Source of the DNA: a bacterium
Lineage (GTDB): Bacteria > Latescibacterota > UBA2968
Direction of reading: 5' to 3'
DNA: 12,725 nucleotides
Assembly: GCA_027296045.1 (NCBI GenBank)
Contig: JAPUJS010000014.1
Location: 1-12,725, forward strand
Below the pieces are notes generated by a model that worked only from the letters and a program-made list of their open reading frames with translations, did no database searches and was not told the origin of the DNA. A program made the translations under genes and the position numbers. This document shows positions 8,323 through 12,725 of the stretch, piece after piece. Numbering within the stretch: position 1 is the stretch's first letter; every line of letters starts with the position of its first letter.

Positions 8323-8352
8323 TTGACTTAGGATCTGAAATTTCTTTACCTT
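8323..8352 (+). promoter_or_regulatory. Candidate promoter of the serine protease gene
   Basis: TTGACT (8323-8328) is a near-consensus -35 box. TACCTT (8347-8352) follows after 18 nt as a weak -10 box. Transcription would start near 8359, ahead of both possible starts of the protease gene. The -10 match is poor, so this is tentative. Confidence 0.35.
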
Positions 8353-8361
8353 AATTACAGG

Positions 8362-8394
8362 CCGACGCGCTTCAAAATATACGGAATGCGTCGG
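8362..8394. repeat. 7-bp inverted repeat in the divergent promoter region
   Basis: CCGACGC (8362-8368) and GCGTCGG (8388-8394) are perfect inverted copies separated by 19 nt. They bracket the -10 box of the candidate rnr promoter and lie just downstream of the protease promoter. This is the expected place for an operator acting on both genes, or a hairpin in the protease leader. No known regulator motif was recognised. Confidence 0.45.
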
Positions 8395-8403
8395 AAAAAG
8401 CAA
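8376..8403 (-). promoter_or_regulatory. Candidate rnr promoter
   Basis: On the minus strand TTGCTT (8403-8398) and TATATT (8381-8376) are separated by 16 nt, a plausible sigma70-type -35/-10 pair. Transcription would begin near 8369 and give an rnr leader of roughly 130 nt. The pair overlaps the inverted repeat at 8362-8394. Predicted by eye only. Confidence 0.35.
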
Positions 8404-8430
8404 TGCAAAAGCAAGCTCGGATTGGGATCT

Positions 8431-9543
8431 ATGACCCTCTTTGTCAAAAAATGCGACCGACCCCTGCGGACCTGGCTTTTGGTGTGGATGTTTCTCGGGG
8501 TTGGGTGTACGTCCCAATATGTGATTCTGCCGGACGGAGAATACGATTATCGGGTGCCGGTGGCATCGGGTGAGGCGAGCAAAGCATTCGAGAGGTTGCT
8601 GACCTATACGGTGAAAGTGACCTGGAGTCCGATCTATAAAGTGTATCATTACAATCACGATTTTGTATCGGATACGGGGATTCGGTTGAAATGGCCGCTT
8701 CCGGATTCAACCAGTATGACGGGATATCGGCTGGCCAAAAGAGATGGCATCTGGACCACGGAGGATACGTTTGCCAAGGTGGGAACCGGGTTGGTGGTAG
8801 CGAGAACCAGAATGGGCGAGTTTCGGGATGCGGTGGCAGCGGTTACGGTTGCCCATTTGGTGACGGCGCCCGATACGCTTCGGGTTTTTCTGACCGATGA
8901 ACAGGGGCGTCCCACAGATATTTTGGAGAGTATGGCCGTCAAAGAGAAGGCGATTTTGTATGTGACCGGGCGAGATGGGCACAATTTGCAGGCCAGCGTG
9001 AAACGGATGGATCAAAAGAAAGACCTGGCCTTGCTAACATTTTCCACCGCCTGGCAGGACCGAAATTTACGGCCTTTTGGGTTTCGGTTGGGCAGGACAC
9101 AGGATTTGAAGTGGGGCAACTATGCCTATGTGGTGGGCTATCCGCGTGGTCGGGCACACATCGTGGGCGGAACGGTGAGTCTGGATTCGATGGAAGATCA
9201 GTTTTTTATCGACGCGCTCATTCGGGGTGGATACAGCGGGGGCCCCGTGGTGGTGGTGCGGGACGGTCTGCCCCATCTTGAGCTAGTGGGCATTTGTATT
9301 GGGACTTTGACAAAAAAAGTGCGCAAGGTGTTGCCGGACCGGTTTTTGCCAACCGGGTCGGTGGTTACAGAAAAGGTGTTGAAACATTTATATGTGGTCG
9401 AAGAGGAAGAGTTGGAATTTGGGTTGGGGTTTGCCCGGGGCATCAATTCGATCCGGAGTTTTTTGCTGCAAAGCCGGTCCGAACTGTTGGAAAGGGGCAT
9501 TGATGTGCGGGAGAGTCCTTATTTGAAGATGTGGGGATTTTAG
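8431..9543 (+). CDS. Exported HtrA-like serine protease without PDZ domain
   Basis: The product (370 residues from this start) has a trypsin-like S1 protease fold with a complete catalytic triad: His142 in TVAHLVT, Asp198 in KKDLALLTF and Ser269 in GGYSGGPV. The GYPRG loop and DLALL strand are typical of the HtrA/DegP (S1C) group. Only about 85 residues follow the active serine and they show no PDZ pattern, so it is a stand-alone protease domain with extra N-terminal sequence of about 90 residues. A signal peptide ending LGVGC suggests a lipoprotein with Cys26, although Gly at -3 is unusual. I chose ATG 8431 because it gives a normal signal length; ATG 8386 adds 15 residues and has GGA directly abutting the codon. 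A role in clearing damaged envelope proteins is inferred. Confidence 0.8.
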   Translation: MTLFVKKCDRPLRTWLLVWMFLGVGCTSQYVILPDGEYDYRVPVASGEASKAFERLLTYTVKVTWSPIYKVYHYNHDFVSDTGIRLKWPLPDSTSMTGYRLAKRDGIWTTEDTFAKVGTGLVVARTRMGEFRDAVAAVTVAHLVTAPDTLRVFLTDEQGRPTDILESMAVKEKAILYVTGRDGHNLQASVKRMDQKKDLALLTFSTAWQDRNLRPFGFRLGRTQDLKWGNYAYVVGYPRGRAHIVGGTVSLDSMEDQFFIDALIRGGYSGGPVVVVRDGLPHLELVGICIGTLTKKVRKVLPDRFLPTGSVVTEKVLKHLYVVEEEELEFGLGFARGINSIRSFLLQSRSELLERGIDVRESPYLKMWGF

Positions 9544-9602
9544 AGAAATTTTGGGGCTCTTCTGGGGTTATAAAAAATGTGGGGGTTTTAGAGAAATTTT
9601 GG
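9529..9602 (+). repeat. 26-bp direct repeat duplicating the protease gene end
   Basis: The 26 bases at 9529-9554 and those at 9577-9602 differ only at one position (A to G at the ninth base), with a 48-bp period. The first copy contains the last codons and TAG of the protease gene. The second would read the same way, ending M-W-G-F-stop. The sequence between and after the copies does not match, so this is a partial tandem duplication or an inserted fragment. Confidence 0.8.
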
Positions 9603-9738
9603 AAATTTGGCCTTGTGGAGGGCCCTGGCCAAGGTGCCCCGGGGAACGGTCGCTGGCTCTGGTTGCTCGGGTTCTCGACGTTTACAGCCGCAGCGAAGTG
9701 ATGCTCAAGGGGTGGAAGTTCGGAAAGAGGCGGATGTT

Positions 9739-9771
9739 TTGCCTTTTGTTTTTGGGTGATTTTTTTATATT
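9739..9771 (+). promoter_or_regulatory. Candidate sodN promoter
   Basis: TTGCCT (9739-9744) is followed after 18 nt by TTTTAT (9763-9768), which overlaps a TATATT (9766-9771). The region is T-rich and lies about 55 bp before the sodN start. The boxes are approximate and spacing depends on which -10 is used. Confidence 0.35.
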
Positions 9772-9823
9772 GAGCTGGGACTTTTGAGATAGGCTTTTTA
9801 ACCTCAACGTGAAGGAGAACGGT

Positions 9824-10279
9824 ATGCGACGTGTGATTTGGATGGTTCCTGTATTCGTGCTGTTGCTTTCCGGGCTGGTTTTTGCCCACTGTGAAATTCC
9901 GTGTGGGATTTATGGAGATGACGGGCGGTTTAGTGCGCTGTTTGAGGATATAACGACCGTTGAAAAATCGATGAAGCTGATTCAGGAACTGGGGGCAGAA
10001 TCCGATAAGAATTTCAATCAGATTGTTCGTTGGGTGAATAACAAAGAGGCCCACGCAGACCATATTCGGGAGGTGGTGGCGCAATATTTCCTGGCACAGC
10101 GGATCAAAGAACCCGAGGCAGGCGATGCAGCGGCCCAGAAGGCATATACTGCCAAGTTGGTGAAGTTGCACGAAATTATTCGTACGGCAATGAAGTGCAA
10201 GCAGACAACAGATATTAGCAATGCCAAGAAATTGCATGATTTGGTACACGAATTCCAGGTTCTTTATAAAGGTAAGTGA
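9824..10279 (+). CDS. sodN: Nickel superoxide dismutase with Sec signal peptide
   Basis: NiSOD converts superoxide to oxygen and hydrogen peroxide at a nickel site built from the first residues of the mature chain. The family's nickel hook, H-C-x-x-P-C-G-x-Y, is present as HCEIPCGIY. It starts right after a 21-residue signal peptide (MRRVIWMVPV, leucine-rich core, LVFA) with Val at -3 and Ala at -1, so signal peptidase would expose His1 directly. Cys2, Cys6 and Tyr9 are kept; position 3 is Glu instead of the usual Asp. The remaining helical part fits the family (for example HADHIREVVAQYF). The mature chain is about 130 residues against about 117 in Streptomyces. ATG 9824 has AAGGAG 6 nt upstream; a GTG at 9809 lies before that site. 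No sodX protease gene is visible. Hairpin terminator follows. Confidence 0.92.
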   Translation: MRRVIWMVPVFVLLLSGLVFAHCEIPCGIYGDDGRFSALFEDITTVEKSMKLIQELGAESDKNFNQIVRWVNNKEAHADHIREVVAQYFLAQRIKEPEAGDAAAQKAYTAKLVKLHEIIRTAMKCKQTTDISNAKKLHDLVHEFQVLYKGK

Positions 10280-10309
10280 TCCTTTTACAGTTAGATGTTT
10301 GAATTTTGA

Positions 10310-10345
10310 GTCGGACCAAGCGTATCGTGTTTGGTCCGGCTTTTT
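10310..10345 (+). terminator. Intrinsic terminator after sodN
   Basis: CGGACCAA (10312-10319) pairs with TTGGTCCG (10331-10338), extended by a G-T and a G-C pair to ten pairs, with an 11-nt loop and then TTTTT. It isolates sodN from the groESL operon. Confidence 0.85.
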
Positions 10346-10370
10346 GTTTGGTGAAAATGTGAGAATTTTC

Positions 10371-10399
10371 TTGCCAAAGCAGGTGTGCTTTGATATATT
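10371..10399 (+). promoter_or_regulatory. groESL promoter
   Basis: TTGCCA (10371-10376) and TATATT (10394-10399) are separated by exactly 17 nt, a good sigma70-type promoter. Transcription should start around 10406, at the left edge of the CIRCE operator, so repressor binding would block initiation. Confidence 0.8.
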
Positions 10400-10408
10400 A
10401 ATCGGCGT

Positions 10409-10435
10409 TTAGCACTCACCTCAATAGAGTGCTAA
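10409..10435 (+). promoter_or_regulatory. CIRCE operator (HrcA binding site)
   Basis: TTAGCACTC, nine spacer bases and GAGTGCTAA form a perfect match to the consensus CIRCE element. In many bacteria the HrcA repressor binds it and releases groESL on heat shock. It lies directly after the promoter. hrcA itself is not in the window. Confidence 0.97.
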
Positions 10436-10441
10436 TAAGGC

Positions 10442-10464
10442 ATATTCATGATAATATTCATGAT
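10442..10464 (+). repeat. 11-bp direct repeat in the groES leader
   Basis: ATATTCATGAT occurs at 10442-10452 and again at 10454-10464, one base apart, between CIRCE and the groES ribosome-binding site. Each copy holds the palindrome TCATGA. Function, if any, is unknown. Confidence 0.5.
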
Positions 10465-10504
10465 CACAAGTCCTTTACATTCACCATTTTAAGGAGGAGT
10501 ACCC

Positions 10505-10801
10505 ATGGCAAAACCGAAGGTGAAGCCTCTGGGCGATCGGGTTTTGGTGAAGCCCGTCGAAGAGGAAGAACAGGTCAAGGGCGGGATCATTATCCCGGAC
10601 ACGGCCAAAGAAAAGCCGCAGCAGGGCGAGATTGTGGCCGTTGGCGACGGCAAGACGAATGATTCTGGCAATAAAATCAGTCTGACCGTGAGTGCCGGCG
10701 ACAAGGTGCTCTACGGGAAGTATTCGGGCACGGAAGTGCGCCTGGACGACGAAGACTATCTGATTATGCCGGAAAGCGATATCCTGGCGATTATTGACTG
10801 A
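10505..10801 (+). CDS. groES: Co-chaperonin GroES
   Basis: GroES forms the seven-membered lid that closes the GroEL folding chamber in the cytoplasm. The 98-residue product has the normal length and motifs: PLGDRVLVKPVEEEE at the start, the mobile loop with KGGIIIPDTAKEKP, GEIVAVGDG, the GDKVLYGKYSGTEV strand, and an ending in ESDILAIID. The ribosome-binding site AAGGAGG lies 7 nt before the ATG. It is the first gene of a two-gene operon, 37 bp before groEL, under the CIRCE element. Nothing unusual is seen in the protein. Confidence 0.98.
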   Translation: MAKPKVKPLGDRVLVKPVEEEEQVKGGIIIPDTAKEKPQQGEIVAVGDGKTNDSGNKISLTVSAGDKVLYGKYSGTEVRLDDEDYLIMPESDILAIID

Positions 10802-10838
10802 GGCAAATAAAAGCTCATTGATCATTTAGGAGGATCAC

Positions 10839-12464
10839 ATGCCGAAGCAGCTTGAATTTGATGTTGCGGCCAGGGATGCCCTGAAGCGGGGTTTGGATCA
10901 GTTGGCCGATACGGTCAAGGTGACCCTGGGGCCGAAGGGCCGCAATGTAGTGCTGGACAAAAAGTTCGGCTCGCCGACGGTGACCAAAGACGGTGTGACC
11001 GTGGCAAAGGAAGTGGAACTGGAAGATCCGTATGAAAATATGGGTGCCCAGATGGTAAAGGAAGTTGCGTCCAAGACCTCGGATGTGGCCGGTGATGGTA
11101 CGACGACGGCCACGGTGCTGGCGCAGGCCATTTTCCGCGAAGGGCTGCGGAATGTGACGGCAGGGGCCAACCCGATGGATCTGAAGCGAGGCATCGAACG
11201 GGCCGTCCAGGCGGCCGTGAAGTCGCTTGCGGACCAGAGCAAGCCGGTGGCCGGGCGTACCGAGATTGCCCAGGTGGCCTCGGTGTCGGCCAACAACGAC
11301 AAGGCCATTGGCGATTTGATTGCCGATGCAATGGGAAAGGTGGGCAAGGACGGTGTAATCACCGTTGAGGAAGCCCGCTCCATCGAGACCACCCTCGACG
11401 TGGTGGAAGGGATGCAGTTCGATCGCGGGTATGTGTCGCCTTATTTTGTGACGGATACCGACTCGATGGAAGCCGTGCTGGAAGAGGCCTACATTTTGAT
11501 TCACGACAAGAAGATCTCGGCCATGCGCGATTTGCTTCCTGTGCTGGAAAAAGTGGTGCAGACTGGCAAGCCGCTGATGATTATTGCCGAAGATATCGAG
11601 GGCGAAGCCCTGGCCACGCTGGTGGTCAACAAGGTGCGCGGCACGTTGAAGGTGGCCGCTGTAAAGGCGCCCGGATTTGGCGATCGTCGTACGGCGATGC
11701 TGGAAGATATCGCGATTTTGACAGGTGGCCGGGTGCTGTCCGAGGATGCCGGCTTTAAGCTGGAAAACGCCACGACGGCCGATCTGGGCCAGGCCAAGCG
11801 CATTACGCTCGATAAGGACAATACCACGGTTGTAGAAGGCGGCGGCGCTTCGGCCGACATTCAGGGCCGGGTGGGTCAGATCCGTCGTCAGATCGACGAG
11901 ACCACCTCGGATTATGACAGCGAAAAGCTACAGGAACGCCTGGCCAAGCTGGCCGGCGGTGTGGCGGTGATTAGCGTGGGCGCTGCAACCGAGACGGAAA
12001 TGAAAGAAAAGAAAGCCCGTGTGGAAGATGCTCTCCAGGCCACGCGTGCTGCGGTTGAAGAAGGTGTTGTGCCGGGTGGCGGTGTGTCCCTGGTGCGTGC
12101 AATTGACGCTCTGGACAAGGCCCGAAGCACTGCGCGTGGCGACGAGAAGACGGGTGTGGACATTCTCCGTCGGGCTCTGGAAGAGCCGCTTCGTCAGATC
12201 GCCAACAACGCCGGTCATGAAGGCGCCCTGGTGGTCCAGAAGGTGGTTTCCGGCGAAGGCGCTTTCGGATTTGACGCCGACACCGAAAAATATGTGGATA
12301 TGGTGAAGGCCGGTTTGATCGATCCGACCAAGGTGACGCGGTGTGCCCTCGAAAATGCGGCCAGTATCGCCGGGCTGATGCTGACAACCGAAGCCGTGGT
12401 TGCCGACATTCCGGAAGAAGCACCTCCTATGCCTCCTGCACCTCCGGGCGGCGGAATGTATTAG
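10839..12464 (+). CDS. groEL: Chaperonin GroEL
   Basis: GroEL is the ATP-driven 14-subunit folding chamber of the cytoplasm and works with GroES. The 541-residue protein aligns along its length with the family: the nucleotide site TLGPKGRNVVLD, TKDGVTVAKE with Asp51, and AGDGTTTATVLA with Asp86. The ATP-hydrolysis aspartate lies in VEDALQATRAAVEEG, and GVVPGGG follows. AGGAGG lies 5 nt before the ATG. The C-terminus is unusual: a proline/methionine-rich stretch (PPMPPAPPGGGMY) instead of the multiple GGM repeats of many GroELs, ending in tyrosine. It is the last gene of the operon and is followed by a strong terminator. A symbol of groL is equally used. Confidence 0.99.
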   Translation: MPKQLEFDVAARDALKRGLDQLADTVKVTLGPKGRNVVLDKKFGSPTVTKDGVTVAKEVELEDPYENMGAQMVKEVASKTSDVAGDGTTTATVLAQAIFREGLRNVTAGANPMDLKRGIERAVQAAVKSLADQSKPVAGRTEIAQVASVSANNDKAIGDLIADAMGKVGKDGVITVEEARSIETTLDVVEGMQFDRGYVSPYFVTDTDSMEAVLEEAYILIHDKKISAMRDLLPVLEKVVQTGKPLMIIAEDIEGEALATLVVNKVRGTLKVAAVKAPGFGDRRTAMLEDIAILTGGRVLSEDAGFKLENATTADLGQAKRITLDKDNTTVVEGGGASADIQGRVGQIRRQIDETTSDYDSEKLQERLAKLAGGVAVISVGAATETEMKEKKARVEDALQATRAAVEEGVVPGGGVSLVRAIDALDKARSTARGDEKTGVDILRRALEEPLRQIANNAGHEGALVVQKVVSGEGAFGFDADTEKYVDMVKAGLIDPTKVTRCALENAASIAGLMLTTEAVVADIPEEAPPMPPAPPGGGMY

Positions 12465-12494
12465 GCCGTTTGCAGGCAGAACAAGCAGGTTTTT

Positions 12495-12527
12495 AAAAAA
12501 GGGCATCCTCAATGAGGGTGCCCTTTT
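12495..12527 (+). terminator. Intrinsic terminator of groESL
   Basis: GGGCATCCTC (12501-12510) pairs with GAGGGTGCCC (12514-12523), ten pairs including one wobble pair, with a 3-nt loop. A-run before and TTTT after complete the terminator; the symmetry would let it work in both directions. Confidence 0.9.
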
Positions 12528-12545
12528 GATGTTGTGAACTGGATT

Positions 12546-12589
12546 TCTGAATAATTCGCCTTGATAGACTTCGGTATTCAGAGTATTTT
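12546..12589 (+). promoter_or_regulatory. Candidate promoter with an inverted repeat
   Basis: TTGATA (12561-12566) and TATTTT (12584-12589) are 17 nt apart, a good -35/-10 pair pointing to the ORF at the right edge. TCTGAATA (12546-12553) and TATTCAGA (12575-12582) are perfect inverted 8-bp copies bracketing the -35 box. They could be an operator. Confidence 0.45.
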
Positions 12590-12633
12590 ATTGGCTAAGG
12601 CATTATAACGTAGCCTGAGCAAAAGAAATCGAA

Positions 12634-12725
12634 ATGCCTGACGAGTTGGGAAAATTCAAATTACCTGAAGGTGTTCATCGGCGTCTCAAGAATTTGTAGG
12701 ATCTCCAGGATCAATGCAGTTCGCA
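12634..12725 (+). pseudogene. Start of a short ORF interrupted by TAG, cut by window edge
   Basis: From ATG 12634 the frame encodes MPDELGKFKLPEGVHRRLKNL, written here as MPDELGKFKL then PEGVHRRLKNL, and stops at TAG 12697-12699. It then continues in frame with DLQDQCSS to the edge. The joined reading (a LPEGVHRRLKNL..DLQDQ helix) resembles small uncharacterised proteins with an LPE...RL..LLDLQD-type opening, so the TAG may be a nonsense mutation. This resemblance is from memory and weak. A promoter lies upstream but the ribosome-binding site is poor. TAG is used as a true stop by groEL and the protease gene, so reading through it is not expected. It could also simply be a chance ORF. Confidence 0.35.

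Noticed and set aside
9551..9787. Plus-strand ORF of 78 codons between the protease and sodN
   Set aside because: No ribosome-binding site, starts inside the first repeat copy, odd composition and no family resemblance.
9443..10249. Minus-strand ORF of 268 codons across the protease end and sodN
   Set aside because: It is antisense to sodN and the protease gene, has no recognisable domain and is rich in Pro/Asn low-complexity stretches. sodN on the other strand is clearly the real gene.
10815..11504. Minus-strand ORF of 229 codons opposite groEL
   Set aside because: Histidine-rich antisense shadow of groEL, a common artefact.
12697..12699. TAG read as a sense codon in this organism
   Set aside because: TAG ends groEL, the protease gene, the LolB-like gene and the first gene of the window, so it is a normal stop here.
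1..12725. CRISPR arrays, tRNA or rRNA genes, insertion sequences
   Set aside because: No repeat-spacer pattern, cloverleaf sequence, rRNA motif or transposase was seen on either strand.

Overview
The window looks like a chromosomal segment of a Gram-negative, probably uncultured bacterium of moderate-to-high GC. Lipoprotein signal peptides, a LolB-like protein and an exported superoxide dismutase all imply an outer membrane or periplasm. The mix of genes (Fe-S type PurF, RNase R, NiSOD, CIRCE-controlled groESL) would fit an FCB-like or other little-cultured phylum. That placement is a guess; no rRNA or tRNA gene is present to settle it.

Layout. Positions 1-454 hold the 3' end of a plus-strand gene with a peptidoglycan-binding domain, followed by a small hydrophobic ORF that looks frameshifted. 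From 8241 down to 441 runs a minus-strand series: rnr (RNase R), purF (amidophosphoribosyltransferase), a hairpin terminator, then three envelope genes: an exported protein of unknown family, a large TPR lipoprotein and a LolB-like lipoprotein. rnr and purF are 11 bp apart; the unknown protein and the TPR lipoprotein are 3 bp apart.

From about 8323 to the right edge everything reads on the plus strand. An exported HtrA-like serine protease without a PDZ domain comes first. It is followed by a 26-bp direct repeat that duplicates the end of that gene. Next is a nickel superoxide dismutase (sodN) with its own terminator, and then groES-groEL behind a clear sigma70-type promoter and a perfect CIRCE operator, closed by a strong terminator. 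At the right edge a promoter precedes a short ORF broken by an in-frame TAG.

How the genes fit together. The left half joins RNA turnover and the first step of purine synthesis to an uncharacterised envelope lipoprotein cluster. The right half groups stress and protein-quality functions: an envelope protease, superoxide removal and the GroE chaperonin. The two most notable points are a NiSOD whose nickel-binding N-terminus is exposed by an ordinary Sec signal peptide cleavage site, with no sodX protease gene in view, and the three-gene envelope cluster with no recognised function.
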